The notes: a model not told the origin generated them from the letters alone. A stretch of 64,000 nucleotides of DNA from Triticum aestivum (GCF_018294505.1 NC_057807.1:134818747-134882746), one strand, 5' to 3'; shown: positions 45,626 to 56,083, counted from the stretch's first letter. Program-made: numbers and translations.

Positions 45626-47039
45626 TGATAACCCACAAGTATAGGGGATCGCAACAGCTTTCGAGAGTAGAGTATTCAACCCAAATTTAGAGATTCGACA
45701 CAAGGGGAGCCAAAGAATATTTGAAGGTATTAGCAGCTGAGTTGTCAATTCAACCACACCCGGAGATTAATTATCTACAGCAAAGTGATTAGTAGCACAG
45801 TAGTATGATAGTTTTAATGATAGCAGCAGTAGTAACGGTAACAGTAACAGTGATAGTAGTGATATTGTAGCAGCAACGATAGCAATAGCAACAGTAGTAA
45901 CTTAGCAAGAACAATATATGATAAATTCGTAGGCGTTGGATCAGTGACTCGTTGGATGATATTCATCATGAGACAGTTATAATCTAGGGCAATACAACAC
46001 TAGCTCCAGTTCATAAATATAATGTAGGCATGTATTCCGTAAATAGTCATATGTGCTTATGGAAAGAACTTGCATGACATCTTTTGTCCTACCCTCCCGT
46101 GGCAGCGGGGTCCTATTGAAAACTAAGGGATATTAAGGCCTCCTTTTAATAGGGAACCGGAACAAAGCATTAGCACAAGGTGAATACATTAACTCCTCAA
46201 ACTACGGTCATCACCGGGAGTGGTCCTGACTTTTGTCACTCCGGGGTTGCCGGGTCATAACACGTAGTAGGTGACTATAACTTGCAAGATCGGATCTAGA
46301 ACATGGATATAATGGTGATAACATATACGGTTCAGATCTGAAATCATGGCACCCGGGCCCAAAGTGACAAGCATTAAGCATGGCAAAGTCATAGCAACAT
46401 CAATCTCAGAACATAGTGGATACTAGGGATCAAACCCTAACAAAACTAACTCAATTACGTGATGAATCTCATCCAACTCCTCACCGACCAGCGAGCCTAC
46501 GAAGGAATTACTCACTCCCGGTGGGGAGCATCATGGAATTGGCGATGGAGATGTGTTGGTGATGACGAAGATCGAAGATCCCCCTCTCCGGAGCCCCAAA
46601 CGGACTCCAGATCTGCCCTCCCGAGGAAGAACAGGGCTTGGCGGCGGCTCTATCTCGTGAAACGCGATAATTCTTTCTCCCTGTTTTTCTCCTGGAAATA
46701 TGGGATTTTATAGCGTCGGTTTGGAGGTCAGCGGGGCCACCAGGTGGGCAGCACCCACCTAGGCGCGCCCGGGGGGCTGGCGCGCCTTGGTGGGTTGTGC
46801 CCACCCAGGTGTCCCCCTCAGGTCCATCCTGGCTCCTGAAATTCTCTTTTATTGTATAAAAAATCCTCGCAAAGTTTCGTTCCATTCTAAGAACTTTTAT
46901 TTTCTGCACAAAAACAACACCATGGTAGTTCTGCTGAAAACAGCATCAGTCCGGGGTTAGTTCCATTCAAATCATACAAATTAGAGTCCAAAATAAGAGT
47001 AAAAGCGTTAGGAAAAGTGGATATGTTGGAGACGTATCA
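45626..47039 (-). repeat. 5' LTR of element B
   Basis: 1414 bp; on the minus strand TGATACGTCTCCAACA...GGGTTATCA. Same family and length as the LTR at 31-1443. Confidence 0.9.
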
Positions 47040-47707
47040 CACACCAGCCCACTAAGGGGTTGTGCGCACCCCCTCACCCCATCCCACGTAGCCAGAGGAG
47101 GTGGGGGCGCCCCCTAGGGCTGCCACCCCCTTTGCCTTGGGGGCCAAGCCTCCTAGGGGGAGGCGCCCAAACCCATCTAACTAGGGTTTCCCCCTTGTGG
47201 CCGCCGTCCCTCCTAGGGGAACCCTAGGGCACCCCTCCCTCCACCCTTCCCCCTATATATAGAGGAGGGGAGAGAGGGCAACCGCACCCATCTATGCCAC
47301 GACACTGCCCTCCCTGTCCCGCGTAGCCCTCTTCTTCTTCGTAGTGCTTAGCGAAGCTCTGCTGAGATTCCACCACCACTGCCGCTACCACGCTGTCGTG
47401 CTGCCGGAGGACCCGAGCTACTACTTCACCATCGCTCGCTAGATCGAGGAGGTGAAGGCGTCATCAAGCCGTACGTGTGTTGAGCGCAGAGGTGTCGTCC
47501 GTTCGGCACTTGGATTAGGAGTTCGCTGGACGGATCGTGATTGGATCACGAAGATGTTCGACTACATCAACCTTGTTTCTTAATGCTTCTACTTAGCGAT
47601 CTACAAGGGTATGTAGATGCAATCTCTCCACTCGTAGATGTTCATCTCCTAGATTGATCTTGGTGAGCGTAGGAAAACTTTTGTTTCCCATGCAACGTTC
47701 CCCAACA
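47040..47707 (+). repeat. 3' portion of a Copia LTR (Angela-related)
   Basis: Ends GCAACGTTCCCCAACA. A TATA box (CTATATATAGAGG) lies near 47251. The left part is missing because B is inserted here; the partner piece is not in the window. Confidence 0.75.
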
Positions 47708-48269
47708 CTACTTTGATAAACAAACAATACCCCGCGCGTTGAAGCGAGATGGTAGTGTAATAAACAATTGGAAAGAGAGGGGCACATGGTAAGGGAAAAA
47801 AGAGTAAGAAAATAAAAATCAAAAATTTTTGTAGTAGAAGATGGGTTGGATTTAATATGTAACTCTGAAATAGAGTAGTGAGGATGACTCTCTCCCCACG
47901 CGTTGTTGTGGTAACTTTGTTAAAAAATGCGTAAGTACTTGGCAAAAAAAACTAAATCTAATGAAAGAAAGTATAACTTGAAATCAATAAAAAAATTCTA
48001 AAATAGAAGAAAAACTTTTGAATTACAATTAAGAATGTCATTTCGAACAAAAATGTGAAGGAAGACTAACATGAATATATGATGTGGCAGCGTTACATGT
48101 ATAGACTAATGCAAAAATAATTGTAATTTATAAGTTAAATGCATGACTCTCTTATGTTGCAGATTTTGCATGGCTTAGTGGAGAGAAGACTTAGATGTAT
48201 TAGGGAGACATTGAGGTGGACACTTTACATGTTGAGAGAATTGGGACCAATTTCTTAAGAATGTAAGAT
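47708..48269. other. Unassigned AT-rich stretch
   Basis: There is no supported gene or recognisable repeat ends. It lies between the Copia LTR end and the truncated LTR of element C. I could not classify it. Confidence 0.5.
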
Positions 48270-48955
48270 TTGATATGTGGGTGGATCAGTGCTTGGGTGA
48301 TGTTCTTACTTGAAAAAGCACCACGATTATGATTAACGCTCTCGCAAGCATCCACAACTATGAAAGAAGAATTAAGATTAAATCTAATCATATCATTAAA
48401 CATATGGATTCAAATCAGCCCCTTACGGAATAGCGCATAAACTAGGGTTTAATCTTCTGTCACTCTAACAACCCATCATCTAATTACTACTCCTCAATGC
48501 ATTCCCTTAGGCCCAAAAATGGTGAAGTGTCATGTAGTCAATATTCACATAACACCACTAAGGGAAACAACAACATACATATCATCAAAATATCGAACAA
48601 ATACCAAATTCACATGATTATTTATGATAAGACTTCTTTCATGTCCTCAAGAACAAAAGTAACTACTCGTGCATCATATTCATGTACAAGATCAGAGGAG
48701 TATTGAATAGCATAATAGATCTGAACATATAATCTTCCACCAAATAAACCAACTAGCATCAACCACAAGATGTAGTCAACACTACTAGCAACCCATAGGT
48801 ACCAATCTGAGGTTTTGATATAAAGATTGAATACAAGAGATGAACTAGGGTTTGATATGAGGTGTTGTTGTTGAAGATGTTGATGAAGATTGGTCCTCCC
48901 ACGATGAGAGGGTTGTTGGTGATGATGATAGCTTCGATTTCCCCCTCCGAGAGGG

Positions 48956-48960
48956 AAGTA
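48956..48960. repeat. Left target-site duplication of the 3083-bp solo LTR
   Basis: aagta, perfectly repeated at 52044-52048. Confidence 0.88.
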
Positions 48961-49693
48961 TGTTGACACGGATTTTGACCATGATAAATTAAAATGTACA
49001 TGCCACATAAAATAAAAATGTGAAACGGCAAAAATCCGTTTTACAGCAATTTAAGATAAGTAAATAAATTACAACCATTCAGAACAACGACGGGCGAAAA
49101 TAATGATATGATATATTGACGGTTTTGCAAACATTGGAAAAGGCCGATAAACCTAAAATATGACGGAAGGGAATAATAATCATAAAGTTTCTGTCCTAAG
49201 AAAATCGTAGAGGACAGATAGTTTGCACATACATACACTGTTATCGACGATTGGATTCTAATGCCAGCATAAATTTAAATTATCATGAACGCTGCAAATA
49301 TCGCTAGAATATTATCTCATGGAATAAATGTAGGCATATTATTCCATATCCGCTAATGAAATACTGGTACAATGTAAATGTATTTCCCCAAGCAAATTAG
49401 CTTTAATAGATTATTAGAGCTAATCAGGCTTAGCCCATTTAAATAAATGAGATACGTACATGCATTGGTCACTTACAAAGCTGCATGCATGCATAGACCC
49501 AGGCCCATATGACCGATGATGGGAAAATAATTGTTTAAGCCCACCCTGATTTATTAGAGACAATTGTCAGTTGATTAGGGATTAAAGAAATAGAAAAAGG
49601 AGAGGCCAGCACGCTCCCATCATCCCACGTTCCCACGATCGGTGGACGTGGGCACGCGGGCGTCCAGCCGCAGCGCTCCGCTGCTCCTGCTCC

Positions 49694-49700
49694 TATAAAT
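49694..49700 (+). promoter_or_regulatory. TATA box of the solo LTR
   Basis: TATAAAT lies in a GC-rich promoter-like context (CTCCTGCTCCTATAAATACC). A transcript start near 49725-49735 is predicted from normal plant spacing. Confidence 0.6.
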
Positions 49701-49893
49701 ACCTGCTCGTCCAGCGTACAAGGATTCGACGGATTGGCTACTCATTCATTCGCTCGTCGGCCTTTAGATCGTTTTTTCCCATTGCTAGAATTACATACAC
49801 ACATACAACACATAAGAGCCCAGAGAGAAAGAAGATGCAGGCGTGGTGCTTGCAGGAGGTTGAAGGTGAGATTCATGGTTCTCCCCTAGCCCC

Positions 49894-50300
49894 TGATTTG
49901 GCCATTGTGGTACAGATCAAGGAGCTTTCTTCTTCCTCCTCTCCCAAAACTCTAACTCTTGGTTCGGCCATCGTGGTACAAATCAAGCGGCAATGTTTTA
50001 TCTTCCCAAAATTCTTGTTCTTGGTTTGGCCATCATGGTACAAATCAAGGAGCATGTTTCATCTCCCAAAAGTTCTTGCTCTTAGTCCGGCCTTCGCGGT
50101 ACAGACTAAGGTGCATGGTTTAATCTATCTCAAAATTTTGTCTTTGGTTTGGCCATTTTGGTACAGACTAAAGAGTATGTTGCATTCATCCCAAATTTTT
50201 GTCCTTGGTTCGGCCATCGCGATATAAACCAAGGAGCATGTTATATCTATCCTAAACTTTCGCCTTCGGCTCGGCCATCGCAGTACAAGTCAAGAAGCAT
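49894..50300 (+). repeat. 61-62-bp tandem repeat array in the solo LTR
   Basis: Seven diverged copies are marked by GGCCAT or similar at 49900, 49966, 50028, 50089, 50151, 50212 and 50273. Consensus core: CTTGGTTCGGCCATCG, then GTACAAATCAAGGAGCATG. Degenerate copies continue to about 50460. The period is not a multiple of three, so it is not under coding constraint. Confidence 0.85.
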
Positions 50301-50570
50301 GCATGGTTCTTGTAAGCACGGTTCCTTTAAATGTTGTGTGCACTTTGTCTCATTGATCTCCGTCTTGGTTCGGTCCCTTTAGCGATACAACCCAAGATGA
50401 ATGCCTCGTTCCTTGGTTTGGTCTCTATACATGGATACAAATCAAGAGAGTGTCATTGGTGCGAAAACCTCATATAAAAAATGCCTTAATTTGGTCATCA
50501 TTAAAAAATGGATATGACTAAGTTGGAATGAAATTATGAACGCACTAAACTAAACTCATGATAATCTCTT

Positions 50571-51505
50571 GTTTGGTTGCGCTACGAGCATTATGTGTCA
50601 CGCTAGTTGCAATACAAACAAGAGCATAAAAATATATTCCCTCACTTGGTTATGCTGCACGCGGGTATTATCTTAATGCCACGCGGTGTTAGTAGTAATA
50701 CGAGCAGGGCAAGACTCAATTCAAAAAATGTGTTCATGATACACACCTAGAAACCAAAATCATGCAAGATGAATGATAGAACATGTCGCATCATAAAAAA
50801 AACAATCTTACTTGGTTGCGCTACACGTGGGCATTATCGTAATGCTACACGGTGTTAGTAGTAATACAAGTAAGAGAAAATTAAACAAAGTATTCAGGCC
50901 ACATATTTGGTCCAAAGTCAAATAAAAATATGTCATGAAATGCTCCAATGCTATAAGAGCCTAAACTATTAGCATCATCACAAATGGATATCACAAACTT
51001 ACTTTGCGTGGGTTATGCTACACACGAGCGCCAATGAAATGACGCTATGTGGAGTTAGTGCTAATACCATGTAAGGTACAAACATAAACAAAAAAAATTA
51101 TATATGTCATATGATCATGCAACACCATAATTGCTCCACAAACCTTTACTTGGTTACGCTGCACGCGGGCATTATATTAGTGCTACGCGGTGTTAGTAGT
51201 AATACGGGTAAAGCAGAACTTAATAAAAATAGGTTCACTCCACATCCACATATGCATACAAAATTCATGCAAAATACATGATAAGGGATATTCCATGTAG
51301 CCCAGATAGACTTTAAACAAACAAAAGATCATAAGCAAACTTCACTCAGGTTAGGCTCGATACTGGGCGGACTCAGAGTCAACAAAATATGGCACATATC
51401 ACATGCACCATAAAAAAAGCATCAAGATTGTGTCAGAAAGCTTCAATCCGTTACGCTACACGCGGGCACCACATCAGTGTCGCACGGTGATAGTAGTAAT
51501 GTGAT
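50571..51505 (+). repeat. Six dispersed modules in the solo LTR
   Basis: Copies of CTTGGTTGCGCTACACG, followed within 60 bp by GGCATTAT, GCTACGCGGTGTTAGTAG and TAATACG, start near 50571, 50645, 50811, 51001, 51148 and 51445. They are embedded in AT-rich spacers of 70-300 bp. Confidence 0.8.
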
Positions 51506-51748
51506 GATGCAAAACTTATTAAAATTGGCATATCACAGATATACATGCCACCAAAACCAAAGAGGTCATATAAAAATCCTAAAGGAAAATACATACGCAT
51601 ATCCTATGTGCCAAATGTAGGATAAAACTATGCCTAGCCAAAATCGACCTGCATTCCGCATATGAATGAGGTTGAACACACACAAATGGTTGCATGCTAG
51701 GAAATATATTCCCAAACATCACACATAAAATCATAGAGGAGTACTTGC

Positions 51749-51826
51749 ATGGAACCAAACTTCAAGCTCACCAAGAAGGAGTTCGTCGTCGACCGCGAGG
51801 AGGATTTCTCTTGTAGTATGTTGTAA
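51749..51826 (+). CDS. Short coding-like ORF (25 codons) in the solo LTR
   Basis: ATG to TAA encodes MEPNFKLTKKEFVVDREEDF plus five residues. The stretch has high GC and third-position C/G codons (ttc aag ctc acc aag aag gag ttc) in an AT-rich setting. It may be a leftover of an exon or leader peptide. Its function is unknown, and it could be chance. Confidence 0.3.
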   Translation: MEPNFKLTKKEFVVDREEDFSCSML

Positions 51827-52536
51827 TAGGAATGTGATGCAATCCTATGTAATAGATATGTTGGAATTCTTAATCAGGGGTTTTCTCTTCGGAGATGTAA
51901 TTAACATAATTTTTATGTAAATGTAAGAGTTCTGGAAATAATGTACCTGCAATGTTTGATTCTATTTTATTTTATGCATTTAAATTTCACTATGTATCAA
52001 TGACGTGGACGCGTGTCTCACGCCCGCCATTTTCCCGTCATCAAAGTATCACCGGTGGAATCGCTCCGCCGGAGAGCAAAAGTGCTCCTGCCCAAGTTCC
52101 GCCTCGAGGCGGCTACACTCCGTCCTGAAAGTCCTCTCCTTATTTTTTTCTAGGGCAAATGGGCTTATATATCATAAGATGGGCACCGGAGGCTAGCCGG
52201 GGGCCCCACAAGCCACCAGGGCGCGCCGAGGGGGGTGGGCGCGCCCTGGTGCCTCGTGGGCACCTGGGTGGCCCCTTCTGGTACTTCTTTTCTCCAATAA
52301 TTTTTATTTATTCCAAAATAAAACTCTATGAAATTTCAGCTCATTTGGAGATGTGCAAAATACGTATCTCTGGCATAGCCGTTTTAGGTCCAGAATTCCA
52401 AATGCCGACAATCTCCATCTTCATGTAAACCTTGCATATTAAGAGAGAACGACATTAGAATTGCTCCACAAAGTGTTATATTGATTAAAAAACTATAAAT
52501 AACAGTAGGAAAACATGATGCAAAATGGACGTATCA

Positions 52537-52550
52537 ACTCCCCCAAGCCT
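52537..52550 (-). promoter_or_regulatory. Terminal polypurine tract of element C
   Basis: Minus strand, AGGCTTGGGGGAGT next to the LTR start. Confidence 0.85.
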
Positions 52551-52552
52551 AG

Positions 52553-54028
52553 ACCTCGCCTGTCCACAAGCTAAAGCCGATATTGATAATCATGTCCACA
52601 TGTTTAGAGAGAGAGAGGTGTCGATAAAAACAAAATACTGACATGGTAGCATCATGATCATTATTAGAGTAGCAATATTTATTATCATAAAACTTCTCAT
52701 GAGCAAGTAACAATTCATCCAACAATGGAGTATAAAGTATAAACTTATTGAAAACTGACAAACTATATTCTCAGTCAACAATGCAATTGCAATTCATCAT
52801 ATTTTTAGGAAGGGTCTCATGTCGGGGCTTTTTAGCAACTCCACATACTGAACCATCATTTGGTCTTCTATGATTGCTAACACTTATAACATATATATGG
52901 AGCAAAAAGTTTCAGCCATACACATAGAAAGCTAGGGACTTATAATTTCGCCTCCCAACTTATTTACCTCAAGGGTAATGTCAACAATAATAAGTCATGA
53001 TCACTCATATCCAATTGGATATATATGCCTAGATCTTTTCCCACCACATGATGCTTGTAAAAGAGAAAAATAAAAAGGAATAGAAGAGAACACTATTGAC
53101 TCTTGCATAAAAAGTAAATACATAAAAGTAAAAGATATGCCCTTCGTATAGGGAAGCAGAGGTTGTCATGTGCTTTTTGTTTTTGGATGCACAAGCTCTT
53201 AATGCAAAGGAACGTCAATTTATATTACCCCTTGTGATAGCAACCTTTATTATGCAGTCCATCGCTTTTATTTCTTTACCATCACAAGATCGTGCAAAGC
53301 TTATTTTCCCTTACAATAAACGATCATACATATTTAGGAGCAAGTTTTATTACTTTATGCATCGATGACAACTTACTTGAAGGATCTTATTCAATCCATA
53401 GGTAGATATAGTGGACTCTCATGGCATGAAACTGGGTTTAAGGTTTTTGGATGCACAAGTAGTATCTCTACTTGGTGCGGGTTTTTGGCTAGCAAAGATA
53501 TTGGGCAAGCACCACATGTTGGAGGATCTATGACAATATAACTTCTTTGTGAATATAAGCAAACATAATTCATTATGTTGTCTTCCTTGTCCAACATCAA
53601 CAATTTGGCATAAAATACTTAATGGGGGCTCACGATCATAAAAGATGTCCACGATGGTGTATGCATGTGAATATTCTCTTCCCTTATTAATTTTTTTAAT
53701 GAATTGCATCATTGACCAATGCTATGTTTGTCAACTTTCAATAAATTTTACCACTTATATTTTTCCTTATGTAATGTCATTACTTTCCATAAGATTAACA
53801 TATGATTTTTTCTTCATTATTTTCATTGTTAGGATTGAAACATAAAAAGTAAAGAAGCAAAAATTCAAACTACTCTTTAATATATAACTCTCAACTCGAT
53901 TACATAGATAGATAGACCACGAAACTAGCACTCGAAAATAGATCATACTAAACTTTTATTCAACTAACTAAGGATTGAACTAAAATAGGTAGAGATAATA
54001 AAAGTGATGGCGTTACGATACTAGGGCA
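52553..54028 (-). other. Noncoding 3' region of element C
   Basis: It corresponds to 16199-17704 of element A. No supported ORF. Confidence 0.7.
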
Positions 54029-54042
54029 CCTCCCCCAAGCTT
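54029..54042 (-). promoter_or_regulatory. Internal second polypurine tract of element C
   Basis: Minus strand AAGCTTGGGGGAGG, 35 bp after the ORF2 stop, same core and same spacing as in element A (16185-16198). Confidence 0.65.
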
Positions 54043-54077
54043 GGCACAAGCCAAGGGGAGTGCCCATACCCGTGTAC

Positions 54078-54467
54078 TCAAGTTTCTTTCTTCGGTGATG
54101 GTGGTGATGATGAAGTGGTGGTGAGCTTGTCCTTCAACCTTAGAAGATACTCCAATTTACGATTGATGCTCAGGGTGATGTTTTGCTCCTCCAACAAAAT
54201 AACTTCACGAGTGAGATATGTATTCTGAACACAAACTGTTTCAAAGATCCTTAAGGCTTCAATTTCAGAAGGGGAGAGATGATCATAAAGGGTTGAAGGA
54301 TATCTCCCTCTACGGTTTCCTCCATGGGCATGGCTTGTCCTCCTTCTTGACGACCATTCGAAGTAGACCTCATTGTAGGGGCGTTTACCTGGTGATGGTT
54401 GCATGATACGGTGCTTGGTATGGAGCCTTTGGAGAGCCATGGCGAGATTTGTCAAAAAAATTAGCAC
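54078..54467 (-). CDS. Element C ORF2, unknown function
   Basis: An open 129-codon frame; the more likely start is the Met at about codon 10 (MALQRLHTKHRIM). It has a basic middle (WSSRRRTSHAHGGNRRGRY) and a helical, Leu/Glu-rich C-terminal half (SEIEALRIFETVCVQNTYL, then EEQNITLSINRKLEYLLRL). It ends SSSPPSPKKET, a tail shared with ORF2 of element A although the bodies look unrelated. No transmembrane segment. It sits between an LTR-like module and the internal polypurine tract. The function is unknown. Confidence 0.6.
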   Translation of the reverse strand: MLIFLTNLAMALQRLHTKHRIMQPSPGKRPYNEVYFEWSSRRRTSHAHGGNRRGRYPSTLYDHLSPSEIEALRIFETVCVQNTYLTREVILLEEQNITLSINRKLEYLLRLKDKLTTTSSSPPSPKKET

Positions 54468-54576
54468 GAAACAAGAATAGAGGATATTTCTACGATATGG
54501 TGGTCAAAACGTCCAGGAGTATATATGAAGAATTTTTATCTTGCAAAACAAGTATTCCAGAAGAAAACGGAGTCGG

Positions 54577-54680
54577 GAAGGCTCACGAGGGGCCACAAGC
54601 CACCAGGGCGCGCCTAGGGGGGTGGGCGCACCCTTGTGCCTCATGGGCACCTGGGTGGCCCCTCTGTTGTTTCTTATTTT
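54577..54680 (-). promoter_or_regulatory. LTR-like module upstream of ORF2 in element C
   Basis: Plus-strand words CACAAGCCACCAGGGCGCGC and GGGCACCTGGGTGGCCCC occur both here and in C's own LTR (52207-52275). The version differs from element A's module but tracks C's own LTR. Confidence 0.65.
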
Positions 54681-54769
54681 TGTATTTTTTCTAATATTCC
54701 AAAACTGACAAGAAGTATTTTTATGGAAATTTTTGAGTCGATTTACTTACCGTATCACGTACGTCTTCC

Positions 54770-56083
54770 TTTTCAGGGTTCTGGAGTGTTCTGGAAGGTC
54801 TCTCTTATGTATTCCTCTGGTGTCATAGTTTGAATAATGTTAGTTTCAACATTAATAGGCGTACCTGAGATATAATGCTTAATTCTTTGTCCATTGACCA
54901 CCTTCGGATTAGTGCCTTTGGCGTTATTGATCTTAATATCTCCAGAGCGATAAATTTCCTCGATGATGTACGGTCCTTAGCAGAAAATCTAAAACGAGAA
55001 TTGTACAATAGAACATATCACCCACTTTGAATTCCCATATTTTAATTCTTTTATCATGCCATCTTTTAACCTTTTCCTTAAACAATTCAACATTTTCATA
55101 AGTTTGGGTTCTCCATTCATCTAGCGAGCTAATACCAAGAACCTCTTTTTCATCGGCAAGTAGTTCTTTAATTTCCCAATATGCTTTATGTTCTAACTCA
55201 AGAGGAAAATGACATGCTTTCCCATAAACCATTTTATAAGGAGACATACCCATAGGTTTTTTTGCAAAACTATGAATAAAATGTGAACCACTATCAGTCA
55301 TTAAATATCTAGGGACTCCGAACCTCGGGAAAATAACTTTTTAAAGCATTTAATAGAAGTGTTGTGGTCAGCACTATTAGTTGGAATAGCTTCTACCCAC
55401 TTAGTGACGTAATTAACATCAACTAAAATATGTGTATACCCATTAGAGAAAGGAAATGGTCCCATATAATCAAATCCCCAAACATCAAATGGTTCAATAA
55501 CAAGTGAATAATTCATAGGAATTTTCCGAAGTCTACCAATATTGCCAATTATTTGACATTCATCACAAGATAAGACAAACTTACGAGCGTCCTTGAAAAG
55601 GATAGGCCAACAAAAACCAGACTGTGATACCTTCTGTGCAGTTCTGTCTCCCGCGTGGTGTCCCCCGACCTCAGAGTGACACTTCCATAGGATTTGTTCC
55701 TGTTCATGCTCAAAGATACAACATCTAATAATACTATCTACTCCTTCTTTATAAAGATGTGGGTCATCCCAGAAGTAATGTCTTAAGTCAAATAAGAACT
55801 TTTTCTTTTGTTGGTATGTGAAACTAGGTGGTATAAATTTAATAATAATATAATTAGCATAGTCTGCATACCAAGGAGTACTACGAGAAATATTTATGAC
55901 AGCTAGTTGCTCATCAGGAAAACTATCATCAATAGGTAGTGGGTCATCAAGAATATTTTCCAACCTAGACAAGTTATCAGCTACGGGATTCTTAGCTCCC
56001 TTCCTATCAGTAATACACAAGTCAAATTCTTGTAGCAATAGCACCCACCTAATGAGTCTAGATTTAGCATCTTTCTTTTCCAT
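54770..56083 (-). pseudogene. Element C RNase H end and integrase, with internal deletion
   Basis: On the minus strand it starts [20 protein letters not shown] (end of RNase H), then [16 protein letters not shown] and CDECQ (integrase zinc site), FDYMGPF (first catalytic Asp) and MTDSGSHF (second Asp). Directly afterwards FIHSFAKKPMGMSPYK joins segments that in element A are about 190 bp apart (14565-14757). The catalytic Glu segment GQVELSN is therefore missing. A frameshift lies near 55330. The C-terminal tail reads through KVKRWHDKRIK to about 54770. Integrase is dead by deletion of its third catalytic residue. The uninterrupted segment at about 55740 is the empty site for the Fatima-like insertion in A. 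Confidence 0.87.

Larger units (their letters stand above)
38618..47039 (-). mobile_element. Athila-type Gypsy element B, lacks reverse transcriptase and integrase
   Basis: Read on the minus strand: 5' LTR (47039-45626), tRNA-Asp primer site, gag-protease (45547-42775), an LTR-like module, ORF2 (41986-40981), internal polypurine tract, 2-kb noncoding region, terminal polypurine tract and the first 291 bp of the 3' LTR (38908-38618). The rest of that LTR is lost at the inverse Copia LTR. There is no RT, RNase H or integrase between protease and ORF2, so the family looks non-autonomous by design. It is the same LTR family as Z. The right flank 47040-47044 (cacac) would be one target duplication copy. 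Confidence 0.87.
48961..52043 (+). mobile_element. Solo LTR-like unit of 3083 bp with internal tandem repeats
   Basis: It begins TGTTGACACGG and ends CCCGTCATCA, so the ends are TG..CA with inverted TGTTGAC/GTCATCA. A perfect 5-bp duplication aagta flanks it, and the host LTR continues on each side. No gag-pol lies inside, so it is best read as a solo LTR with unusually long U3/R/U5. A TATA box is at 49694-49700; about 170 bp downstream a 61-62-bp tandem array begins, followed by six diverged GC-richer modules. Orientation is taken from the TATA box. I am not sure of the family. Confidence 0.75.
48270..52536 (-). repeat. 3' LTR of element C, interrupted
   Basis: On the minus strand it starts TGATACGTCCATTTTGCATC at 52536, runs to 52049, and continues from 48960 to about 48270, where similarity to the A LTR fades. 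About 1.18 of 1.5 kb is preserved. The GC-rich block (52195-52275) is a different version from that of A. Confidence 0.83.
48270..56083 (-). mobile_element. Athila-type Gypsy element C (3' part), split by a solo LTR
   Basis: Minus strand: pol from RNase H through integrase (56083-54770), an LTR-like module, ORF2 (54467-54078), internal polypurine tract, noncoding region, terminal polypurine tract, and a 3' LTR starting at 52536 that is interrupted at 52049/48960 and fades near 48270. It is the same LTR family as element A. The upstream pol, gag and 5' LTR are absent; at 56084 it joins a fragment of another element. Confidence 0.85.

Noticed and set aside
47708..48269. Possible LINE or Helitron end between the Copia LTR and element C
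   Set aside because: No poly-A tail, hairpin, CTRR end or duplication could be found; left unassigned.
49835..50227. 130-codon ORF starting after the TATA box of the solo LTR
   Set aside because: It runs through the 61-62-bp tandem array, whose period is not a multiple of three, so each unit is read in a new frame. No coding constraint.
49894..50300. Regularly spaced repeats that could recall a CRISPR array
   Set aside because: Units are contiguous with no unique spacers, diverged from each other, and the setting is plant nuclear retrotransposon DNA.
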